Of a stretch of DNA of 64,000 bases, positions 34,797 to 42,114 are shown one piece after another. Origin of the DNA: Bacillus gaemokensis (GTDB lineage: Bacteria > Bacillota > Bacilli > Bacillales > Bacillaceae_G); NCBI RefSeq assembly GCF_001590835.1, contig NZ_LTAQ01000070.1, positions 1 through 64,000 on the forward strand, given 5' to 3'. The first letter of the stretch is position 1, and every line of letters begins with the position of its first letter. The notes under the pieces are model-generated. The model had not been told where the DNA came from, did not search any database, and saw only the letters and a list, made by a program, of their open reading frames with translations. The translations under genes were made by a program, and so were the position numbers.

Positions 34797-36241
34797 TATG
34801 ATTCTATTAACTCTCGAATCATTTCACTCAATTGATAAATTCCTTGCGTGAGATCTTCGACAGGTGCATAGCCATACGATAAGCGAATATGCTGGTCAGA
34901 TTCCTCTGCATAAATACGCCCTGGGTTGAGAAGTATTCCTTTAGATAACGCCTTTGCGTATAATTTTTTTATTGGAATTTTCGGCTTTATTTTTAACCAT
35001 ATAAAAAATCCACCACTAGGAATATTCCATTCTACAATGTCTTTACAATACATATTCAATGCTTGGATCATTGTTTTTCTTCGTACTTTTAACTGCGCTC
35101 TCACCGATTCTACATGCCTCTGATATAAACCACTAGATAACCATTCAGCAGCAACCCTTTGCGATAAAGAGCTAGATCCATAATCTGTTTGCATTTTTAT
35201 ATCTGATAACCTTTCAATTACAGGTTCCGGACCGATAATCCAGCCAATTCTTAAGCCAGGACTGAGTGTCTTTGATAAACTGCCAATATGTAATACATGA
35301 CCATATTGATCCATTGCCTTTAATGGGAGTGGAGGTGGTTCATCAATCCATAATTCTCGGTAAATATCATCTTCAATTAAAGGGAGTTGCTCCTTCTCAC
35401 AGACCTTCATAAGTTCTTTCCGGCGGTTTTCTGACATTAAAACTCCTGTTGGATTATGAAAACAAGGGATGGAATATAAAATATTTTTCTTCTGACTATA
35501 TTTACTTCGTCTAGATAATTCACTTGGTATGATACCATATTCATCCATCGATACCCCTGAAAAATGTATACCCGCTGATTGAAATACATGAAGTGAATAT
35601 AAGTAAGAAGGCTTTTCAAGTAAGACTGTGGATTCTCGATGTAAAAGGCCAACGGATATCAACTGTAATGCTTGCAATGCTCCAGAAACAATAAGTATAG
35701 AAGATGGAGATACATGAATACCAAATGATTTTACGTAATTACTTATCGCTTGACGTAAAGGTAAAAATCCTTTTGGTTCTTCATATCCGAAAATCTCTAG
35801 TGTTTCAGAAACATTCCGCATGACGAATTGCATTGTTTCTAACGGGAAAATATCAGAGGCGAGTTCTCCTTTACTAAGATGAATGAATTTCTTATTTGAT
35901 TCTGCTTCGTTAATTTCTTGAACCATTCCTTTACTAGGTTTATGTAAACCTGCTTTCACATACTCATTCCAATTAGGCGGGGGATCAGTTGCTAATAATG
36001 TCCATGTATTATTCATTACAATTGTTCCCATACCCATTTGTCCTTTAATTAAGCCATCCGCTGTTAGTTCCTCTAATGCAGTGATAACTGTGCTGCGATT
36101 TACCTGAAACAGTTGTGCTAGTTTTCGTTGGCTCGGAATTTTACTACCTATCGGCCATTCTCCGTTTGCGATCTTTTCTTTCATATACTCTATAATCTGT
36201 TGATATTTTGGAAGTTGTTTTTCTAATTTTTCATTGTACAT
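34796..36241 (-). CDS. MocR-type regulator (GntR HTH plus aminotransferase domain)
   Basis: A 481-residue protein. The N-terminal winged helix (about 10-75) is GntR-like: IGSKIPSQRKLAQLFQVNRS and STVITALEELTADGLI. The remainder is a fold-type I aminotransferase domain with HIGSLSKTLSPGLRIGWIIG, where the lysine binds PLP, and IPCFHNPTGVLMSE. MocR regulators sense PLP or amines and control neighbouring genes. It is divergent from an EamA-family transporter with 156 bp between starts, so it probably regulates that gene. Confidence 0.9.
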   Translation of the reverse strand: MYNEKLEKQLPKYQQIIEYMKEKIANGEWPIGSKIPSQRKLAQLFQVNRSTVITALEELTADGLIKGQMGMGTIVMNNTWTLLATDPPPNWNEYVKAGLHKPSKGMVQEINEAESNKKFIHLSKGELASDIFPLETMQFVMRNVSETLEIFGYEEPKGFLPLRQAISNYVKSFGIHVSPSSILIVSGALQALQLISVGLLHRESTVLLEKPSYLYSLHVFQSAGIHFSGVSMDEYGIIPSELSRRSKYSQKKNILYSIPCFHNPTGVLMSENRRKELMKVCEKEQLPLIEDDIYRELWIDEPPPLPLKAMDQYGHVLHIGSLSKTLSPGLRIGWIIGPEPVIERLSDIKMQTDYGSSSLSQRVAAEWLSSGLYQRHVESVRAQLKVRRKTMIQALNMYCKDIVEWNIPSGGFFIWLKIKPKIPIKKLYAKALSKGILLNPGRIYAEESDQHIRLSYGYAPVEDLTQGIYQLSEMIRELIES

Positions 36242-36277
36242 ATTTATAAAAACTCCCTTTAGTCTCTAAAAAAATAT

Positions 36278-36373
36278 AAAGTGGTTGGTTTTTTCACTAC
36301 ATAACTGGTTGAAGACATTGTATCAACTATTGAATATGATGAAAAGAAATAATTGGCAAAAGAAAAGTGGTTG
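36278..36373 (+). promoter_or_regulatory. Divergent promoter region with repeated AAAGTGGTTG motif
   Basis: AAAGTGGTTG occurs at 36278-36287 and again at 36364-36373, with a weaker ACTGGTTG at 36304-36311, all in the same orientation. MocR proteins often bind direct repeats in the divergent region they control, so these are candidate operators. The last copy ends about 15 bases before the EamA ribosome-binding site. Confidence 0.4.
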
Positions 36374-36397
36374 ACTTTTATGAAAGGGAGGAGAGCA

Positions 36398-37309
36398 ATG
36401 CAGAACAACAAATGGGATTTTCGTATGTTATCCGCACACGGTTTTACTATTATCCTTTGGGGTACAGCCTTTCCAGGGATTCGTATTGGACTTGAAGCAT
36501 ATACACCTGAACATCTTACATTATTACGTTTGCTAATAGCTTCATGTATGTTACTTATCTTTGCATGCATAACCAAAATGCGTTTACCAGATTTAAAAGA
36601 TATACCAGTAATTTTCATATTAGGAGGTCTAGGTTTTACTGTTTATCATATCGCATTAAATTATGGAGAAAAAAGCGTAAGTGCTGGACCCGCAAGTTTA
36701 ATTGTATCAGTGACTCCTATATTTACTGCAATTCTTGCACTCATATTTTTGGGCGATAAATTAAATGTAAGAGGATGGATTGGCGGATTGGTTAGTTTTA
36801 TTGGGATAGCCTTTCTATCATTAGGCAATGGAGATCCACTACAATTAAACAGCGGTATATTACTTATTTTACTAGCGGCATTTTCAGAAAGTGTATTTTT
36901 TGTTTTCCAGAAACCTTATTTAAAAAAATATGGATTCCTTACATTTACAACTTATACAATCTGGTCTGGAACTATATTTATGCTAATCTTTCTACCAGGA
37001 ATTGATCAAGAAATAGTCAAAGCACCAATAGAAATTACTCTTAGCGTTATATATTTAGGTCTTTTCCCAACTGTACTTCCTTATATAGCTTTAGCTTACA
37101 TAACCTCTCGTGCAGGCGCTTCTGAAGCAACAAGTTCTCTTTATTTAACACCAGTAGTTGCATGTTTTGTAGCGTGGATCTGGTTAGGTGAAATACTAAC
37201 CTTAACATCTATAGTCGGAGGTGGCATTACTATACTTGGGGTTTTAATTGCTCATATAAAATCCGAAAATATACATAAAAAAGGAACTAAACAAACAAAT
37301 TCCATATAA
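36398..37309 (+). CDS. EamA/DMT-family transporter
   Basis: About 303 residues with ten hydrophobic helices in two EamA repeats (PF00892). The first repeat begins AHGFTIILWGTAFPGIRIGL and has GPASLIVSVTPIFTAIL; the second has EATSSLYLTPVVACFVAWIW. These are inner-membrane exporters of metabolites or amino acids. ATG 36398 follows AAGGGAGGAG; the frame extends to 36353 but without a site. Regulation by the divergent MocR gene is likely. Confidence 0.88.
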   Translation: MQNNKWDFRMLSAHGFTIILWGTAFPGIRIGLEAYTPEHLTLLRLLIASCMLLIFACITKMRLPDLKDIPVIFILGGLGFTVYHIALNYGEKSVSAGPASLIVSVTPIFTAILALIFLGDKLNVRGWIGGLVSFIGIAFLSLGNGDPLQLNSGILLILLAAFSESVFFVFQKPYLKKYGFLTFTTYTIWSGTIFMLIFLPGIDQEIVKAPIEITLSVIYLGLFPTVLPYIALAYITSRAGASEATSSLYLTPVVACFVAWIWLGEILTLTSIVGGGITILGVLIAHIKSENIHKKGTKQTNSI

Positions 37310-37399
37310 AGTAATTCTTGCATTTAATATTTTATTTAAAGAGGAAAATACTGCGGTTTGCTGAATATAAAAGAAGAATACAGATGGGAGGTTTTTAGA

Positions 37400-37441
37400 A
37401 TGCCAAATCATCCACTTTTCAAGAGTGATTCTATAAGATGA
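37400..37441 (+). CDS. 13-codon ORF translationally coupled to the GNAT gene
   Basis: MPNHPLFKSDSIR ends in TGA overlapping the next ATG (ATGA at 37438-37441). It has the strong site GGGAGG, whereas the GNAT ATG has none of its own. The simplest reading is that the GNAT gene is translated by re-initiation after this short ORF. It could also be the stub of a former gene. Confidence 0.45.
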   Translation: MPNHPLFKSDSIR

Positions 37442-37896
37442 ACATACAATTAAAAATCGTAACAAGAGATAACTGGGAAGAGGCACTAAAATTACATGTA
37501 TCTAAGAAACAACAGGAATTTGTACCAACAGTAGCGGTGTCGATTGCCAAAGTATACATTAAACCAGATGGTGAAAATGTAGAATATATTCCATTCGCCA
37601 TATACGATAACGATACTATAGTTGGTTTTATTATGCATGCTTTTGAACCAAATACATCGGACATGTATTGGATTAATGGATTTATGATTGATGAAAAGTA
37701 TCAAGGGAAAGGGTATGGCAAAGCAGCTTTAACTGAAATGATTAAATGGATTACAACTGAATATACGGAATGTAAGGAAATTAGATTGACTGTACATAAA
37801 GAGAACATGAAAGCAAAGACATTATACGAGAGTTACGGGTTTAAAGAACTAGGTCATGTTTATGGCGGAGAACAAGTATATCGTTTACTTGTTTAA
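37438..37896 (+). CDS. GNAT acetyltransferase (spermidine/amine acetyltransferase-like)
   Basis: A 152-residue GNAT protein. The acetyl-CoA loop is YQGKGYGKAALTEMI, preceded by WINGFMIDEKY, and the C-terminal NMKAKTLYESYGFKELGHV is typical. The opening QLKIVTRDNWEEALKL and VGFIMHAFE resemble the BltD/PaiA-like diamine acetyltransferases. The length is normal. Its ATG overlaps the stop of a 13-codon ORF that carries the ribosome-binding site. Confidence 0.85.
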   Translation: MNIQLKIVTRDNWEEALKLHVSKKQQEFVPTVAVSIAKVYIKPDGENVEYIPFAIYDNDTIVGFIMHAFEPNTSDMYWINGFMIDEKYQGKGYGKAALTEMIKWITTEYTECKEIRLTVHKENMKAKTLYESYGFKELGHVYGGEQVYRLLV

Positions 37897-37926
37897 CTTT
37901 CATTTAGAAAAGATGTGAAGTAGCAT

Positions 37927-38241
37927 ATGCAGTTTAACGAAGTGAAAATCGAAATATTTATTCCAGAAAAATATATTGAAACTCTGCGAGATGAATTAAA
38001 TAAAGTTTACGCTTGTAAGGTAGGTAATTATGATAACTGTCTATCTTACAGCACTGTTAAGGGGTACTGGAGACCATTAGATAACGTATCACCTTTTAAC
38101 GGAGAAATCGGTGAAATATGCGAAGGGCAAGAATGTAAGGTTGAGATAAGATGTAAACAGGAAATTGTAAAAGACGCACTTGCGGTTATTAATCGTATTC
38201 ATCCTTACGAAACACCTATGATTTATATCATCCCATTATGA
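37927..38241 (+). CDS. YqfO/NIF3-C-terminal-like (CutA-fold) protein
   Basis: A 104-residue protein: QFNEVKIEIFIPEKYIETLR, then AHF-type positions replaced by ACKVGNYDNC, and INRIHPYETPMIYIIPL at the end. This corresponds to the stand-alone version of the domain found inside Nif3/YqfO proteins. The role is not established. ATG 37927 is preceded by AGATGTGAAG, a weak site. Its stop overlaps or abuts the next short frame. Confidence 0.75.
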   Translation: MQFNEVKIEIFIPEKYIETLRDELNKVYACKVGNYDNCLSYSTVKGYWRPLDNVSPFNGEIGEICEGQECKVEIRCKQEIVKDALAVINRIHPYETPMIYIIPL

Positions 38242-38251
38242 AATCAATACT

Positions 38252-38437
38252 TTGGACAAATTTGAATATATTACATATCATGACGCAATATATCAAGTTT
38301 TAAGTTTAGAAGATTATTTAAAAGTATATGCAAAGTCTATTCATGACAGTTATAGAAAAACAAAAAATAACAATAAAGATTTGATCAAAATAAATGCTAT
38401 TAAAGAACTACTGAAAATGGAGGGGAACCTTAATTGA
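38252..38437 (+). CDS. Hypothetical protein or gene remnant, 61 residues
   Basis: DKFEYITYHDAIYQVLSLED continuing with YLKVYAKSIHDSYRKTKNNN. No ribosome-binding site precedes TTG 38252, and the frame is open further upstream without a start. It may be a fragment. Between 38438 and 38640 both strands carry protein-like but interrupted frames, for example minus-strand CSEAYFQVVCTNGFITIMGD, which suggests further decayed sequence. Confidence 0.35.
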   Translation: MDKFEYITYHDAIYQVLSLEDYLKVYAKSIHDSYRKTKNNNKDLIKINAIKELLKMEGNLN

Positions 38438-38658
38438 AAACAAAGTTCCATCATCATCTCCCATTATAGTAATAAATCCATTGGTACAAACAACCTGAAA
38501 ATAGGCTTCCGAACAAGGTACAGCACCTGGTTATTGCTCATATTGTGTTGGTGTACGTATTGAATTTGGTTTAATAGTCCTATTTTTACTTAGATTTAAC
38601 GAACGGAAAGTATAAAAAGTACGAGTGGATTTTTTATTATTAAATGGAGGTCATGAAA

Positions 38659-38922
38659 ATGAATGAATTTCATCAAGAATTGCAATCATTAAATCTTAAT
38701 GATTATCAACCAGGAAATGTTGTGTATTGGGATCAACAAAACCAATATCCATATTACTATGTTCAAGATGATGCTCGTCGTTGTGGTGGATGCGGCGGTT
38801 GTGGAGGGTGTGGAGGTCGTTGTGGTGGATGCGCGGGTCGTTGCGGCGGTTGTGCAGGTCGTTGCGGTGGATGTTTTGGTTGCTTTAGTTGTTTCGGTTG
38901 CTGGAGCTGGTGGTTCATTTAA
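38659..38922 (+). CDS. Heterocycloanthracin/sonorensin-type bacteriocin precursor
   Basis: An 87-residue precursor peptide. The leader MNEFHQELQSLNLNDYQPGN is followed by VVYWDQQNQYPYYYVQDDAR, then a core of repeated Cys-Gly-Gly units (about 13 cysteines in C-x-x spacing) ending in CFGCFSCFGCWSWWFI. This is the B_an_ocin family of thiazole/oxazole-modified (TOMM) precursors known to vary between B. cereus-group strains. The cysteines would be cyclised by a dehydrogenase/cyclodehydratase encoded elsewhere; no such enzyme is in this window. ATG 38659 follows TGGAGGT with 7 bases spacing. A terminator follows. Confidence 0.9.
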   Translation: MNEFHQELQSLNLNDYQPGNVVYWDQQNQYPYYYVQDDARRCGGCGGCGGCGGRCGGCAGRCGGCAGRCGGCFGCFSCFGCWSWWFI

Positions 38923-38948
38923 CTTCGTAACATAAATGGAGTTATTTA

Positions 38949-39003
38949 TGAAAGAAAAGTGTGTATACATGTCCGGACTGTAGGGGCACTTTTCTTTCAT
39001 TTT
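38949..39003 (+). terminator. Terminator after the bacteriocin precursor
   Basis: GAAAGAAAAGTG pairs with CACTTTTCTTTC around a loop of about 26 bases, then TTTT. Confidence 0.7.
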
Positions 39004-39087
39004 ATAAATTAGAAAAATGAAAGGCTATCTATTGTTTTCATCGAATTTAATATTGATATGCGATTTTACATAGAGGTGAATAATATA

Positions 39088-39923
39088 GTGGATAAATACC
39101 AGAAATTAATTTCATGGGTAGAAGATATAAAAGAAAATAATTATAGTTCTGCAGCAGCACTTTATATTATAAAAGATAATGAAGTAGTAATAGAACATTA
39201 TAGTGGAAACCATTCAAACGATCCAAATAGCACAAAGGTAACGGCATCTTCACAATTTAATGTTGCCTCTGCTAGAAAAAGCTATTTAGGATTAGCGGTT
39301 GCTTATGCGCTTTATGAAGGGAAAATAAAAGACATTGATGACTATGCATCTGATTATTTCAAGGAGTATGATCAAGCTTTGCTTGGTAAGACAACATTAA
39401 GACATTTAGTAACTCATTCACACGGTCTGAATGAAAAAACGGATGGAACGATTTATCGTGAATTTGAGGCAGGACAAAGCTGGGCATATTAGATGATGGG
39501 ACAGAAAGTAATCTTTTTGTTTCTGCAAGGGAATTTGCTCATTGGGGTAATCTACATTTACATAAAGGCTCCCTAAACGGAAAACAAATTGTTCCAAAAG
39601 AAGTTATTGAAATTTCTACAAGTATTCAAAGTCCCAAATATCAAAACAAAGACTTACCACAAAATGGGTTCTTTTGGTACGTTCAAAATACACCTGTTTT
39701 ACAAAGTGAACTTGGTGAAAGGGTCCCAAAAGGCTCCTATCAAATATTAGGGATTACAGGGCCGACCATTTTAGTTATTCCTGAATATAATGTTACCGTA
39801 GCTAAAATGTATAATAAGCGATATAACTATGGTGCAGATAATTACCTGTATTATTTACATGAATTTAGTAATTTAGTCGCTGACACATTTTGCACCAGTA
39901 AAAACAACTCAATTGGGGTATAA
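39088..39923 (+). pseudogene. Beta-lactamase-family serine hydrolase with internal deletion
   Basis: GTG 39088 follows GAGGTG. The N-terminal part has NVASARKSYLGLAVAYALYE (SxxK = SARK) and HLVTHSHGLNEKTDG, then AGQSWAY and TAG at 39490-39492. A second frame then gives LDDGTESNLFVSAREFAHWG up to a TAA at 39923, which is the C-terminal part of the same family. The region with the YxN motif and its surroundings is missing between AGQSWAY and LDDG, and the deletion changed frame. The enzyme should be inactive. Confidence 0.8.
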
Positions 39924-39954
39924 CTACTTTTATAAAGAAAAGGAGTGAACCTTA

Positions 39955-40098
39955 ATGAAAAAACAGTCAAACAAAAATAAAAAACAAAATATAAAAGATA
40001 TGAGCACTGAACAAAATGCTATTTACAGTGATCCGAAAGACGCAGCTAATATGCAAACTGTTCCGCAGCCAAAAGATTACGATGAAATTGAATATTAA
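39955..40098 (+). CDS. Small hydrophilic protein, 47 residues
   Basis: MKKQSNKNKKQNIKDMSTEQ, then NAIYSDPKDAANMQTVPQPK and DYDEIEY. The strong site AAGGAGTGAAC precedes the ATG. The protein is very hydrophilic with a basic head and acidic tail, as in small spore or stress proteins of Bacillus, but I cannot name a family with confidence. A terminator lies 150 bases downstream. Confidence 0.65.
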   Translation: MKKQSNKNKKQNIKDMSTEQNAIYSDPKDAANMQTVPQPKDYDEIEY

Positions 40099-40246
40099 TC
40101 TGTTTTGATTTACCATAAGACTTTTTTATGAAAGAAAAATACATCTTAAGCCCTATAAAAATAACGATAATCTTTGATATCATATATACATAAGCATTTG
40201 AGAATGTCTTATCTTAACACAGCTTTTCTGCAACCGTATATAATCT

Positions 40247-40282
40247 ACAAAAAGGCACTTCATTAAGAAGTGCCTTTTTGTA
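40247..40282. terminator. Hairpin terminator
   Basis: ACAAAAAGGCACTTC pairs perfectly with GAAGTGCCTTTTTGT with a 5-base loop. Confidence 0.85.
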
Positions 40283-40396
40283 TGCTTAAAACAAAAATAA
40301 GACCTTAATTTCTAATTTAAAATTCGTATCTTGCAAATGATCATGGATATACTAACTTTTGATAACTTATGTCAATTAAAGAAAGGGACAGTTTGC

Positions 40397-41605
40397 ATGA
40401 AGCAAGCATCTGTAAATCCATGGCTTATTGTCCTCGGCACAATCATTGTCCAAATTGGTCTTGGAACGATTTACACATGGAGTTTGTTCAATCAACCTTT
40501 AGTAAGTAAATTCGGCTGGGAACTGAATGCTGTAGCGATAACTTTTTCTATTACCAGCTTTTCTTTATCGTTCTCCACTTTGTTTGCAGGAAAATTACAG
40601 CAAAAAATGGGACTTCGTAAACTTATTTCAATAGCAGGCGTCGTTCTTGGGATAGGCTTAATACTTAGCTCACAAGTGTCCTCATTGCCATTATTGTACT
40701 TACTAGCTGGCGTTGTAGTCGGTTATGCAGACGGGACAGCTTACATCACGTCATTATCAAATTTAATTAAATGGTTTCCGAATCGTAAAGGTCTTATTTC
40801 TGGTATATCTGTTTCAGCTTACGGAATGGGTAGCTTAATTTTTAAATACGTAAATGGAAAGCTAATTGATACAGTTGGTGTATCACAAGCATTTTTATAT
40901 TGGGGCATTATTGTTTTAATTTTAGTACTAGCAGGAGCATATTTCTTACATGAAGCTGCTGAAAACAAAACGATGACTCAAGCATTAAATAACGATTATA
41001 CAACTCGAGAAATGTTACAAACAAAACAAGTATATCTTTTATTTTTCATGTTATTTACATCATGTATGAGCGGATTATATTTAATTGGTATGGTAAAGGA
41101 TATAGGAGTTCAACTTGTAGGACTGAGTGCTGCAACTGCAGCGAATGCTGTTGCGATGATTGCAATCTTTAATACTGCTGGTCGAATTATTTTAGGAACA
41201 CTCTCAGACAAAATAGGAAGATTAAAAATTGTTTCTGCAACGTTTGTTATTATCGGGCTGTCTGTTTTTACACTAAGTTTCATGAACTTAAATTACACAA
41301 TTTATTTCGTCTGTGTAGCAAGCGTTGCTTTTTGCTTTGGAGGTAATATTACCATATTCCCAGCTATAGTGGGGGATTTCTTCGGTTTAAAAAATCATAG
41401 TACAAATTACGGGATTGTTTATCAGGGATTTGGATTCGGTGCGCTTGCAGGTTCGTTTATCGGGGCAGCATTAGGCGGATTCCAACCTACTTTTCTTACA
41501 ATCGGTGTACTATGTATTATATCCTTTATTATCGCTATTTTGATCCGTCCACCAAGCGGAGCGAAGAAAAAAGAAACACAAAAATTTTATCGGAAAGTAG
41601 CTTAA
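40397..41605 (+). CDS. OFA-family MFS transporter (oxalate/formate antiporter-like)
   Basis: About 402 residues, 12 hydrophobic segments. The start SVNPWLIVLGTIIVQIGLGT and IYTWSLFNQPLVSKFGW is typical of OFA-family transporters (as YhjX), with NLIKWFPNRKGLISG between helices 4 and 5. Substrates in the family are small carboxylates, and the one here is not known. ATG 40397 follows AAAGGGA; the frame can be extended to 40331 without a site. It is monocistronic with its own terminator. Confidence 0.87.
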   Translation: MKQASVNPWLIVLGTIIVQIGLGTIYTWSLFNQPLVSKFGWELNAVAITFSITSFSLSFSTLFAGKLQQKMGLRKLISIAGVVLGIGLILSSQVSSLPLLYLLAGVVVGYADGTAYITSLSNLIKWFPNRKGLISGISVSAYGMGSLIFKYVNGKLIDTVGVSQAFLYWGIIVLILVLAGAYFLHEAAENKTMTQALNNDYTTREMLQTKQVYLLFFMLFTSCMSGLYLIGMVKDIGVQLVGLSAATAANAVAMIAIFNTAGRIILGTLSDKIGRLKIVSATFVIIGLSVFTLSFMNLNYTIYFVCVASVAFCFGGNITIFPAIVGDFFGLKNHSTNYGIVYQGFGFGALAGSFIGAALGGFQPTFLTIGVLCIISFIIAILIRPPSGAKKKETQKFYRKVA

Positions 41606-41617
41606 CCTATTTAGATT

Positions 41618-41666
41618 TTTTATAGAAAAGAGCCCTGAATATTAGGGCTCTTTTCTATAAAAATTT
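41618..41666. terminator. Terminator after the OFA transporter
   Basis: TTTTTATAGAAAAGAGCCCT pairs with its complement after GAATATT; A and T runs on both sides allow either direction. Confidence 0.85.
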
Positions 41667-41718
41667 AAATTTTTCCTTTCCGGTTATTTTATAAATAATA
41701 TAATTCACGCTAAAAAGA

Positions 41719-41832
41719 TTACAAAAGATGTGTTGTAATTTCTCGATTTGATATTTTGTCAAAAATATAATAGCCCAATCCCAAAAATGTACCTAAAAGT
41801 CCTAAAACTAATAATACTTTAAAAACTTCCTA
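41719..41832 (-). pseudogene. Possible small membrane-protein remnant
   Basis: A minus-strand frame reads EVFKVLLVLGLLGTFLGLGY followed by YIFDKISNREITTHLL and TAA. It has one hydrophobic helix and AGGAAG just upstream, but no start codon. It may be a tail of a lost gene. The rest of 41833-42114 has no gene. Confidence 0.3.
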
Positions 41833-42114
41833 TATATATATTTAATTATCAATATAAAATGTTTTTTCGTTATCATCACCTATAAAGAAAGAGAACTATT
41901 AAATGAAGTTCTAAATTTTGTTTGATAAGATTAAATTAAATTACGGTCTAAAAAGGTGAGAAGATAACTTGTATAAACACACTGATCATATATATTCCAG
42001 TAGCATGTATACATATTTAGTAGATCTCCCTAGAAATTTTTCTTATGAAACTCCAAATAAGACCGATGAAGGGATTTAAAGCATCCTATTATTTATTAAA
42101 GGAGGAGAACTAGC

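Noticed and set aside
38689-39000. Thr/Ala-rich frame on the minus strand and a Val-rich frame at 38699 on the plus strand
   Set aside because: Both are shadows created by the GC-rich Cys-Gly repeat of the bacteriocin precursor.
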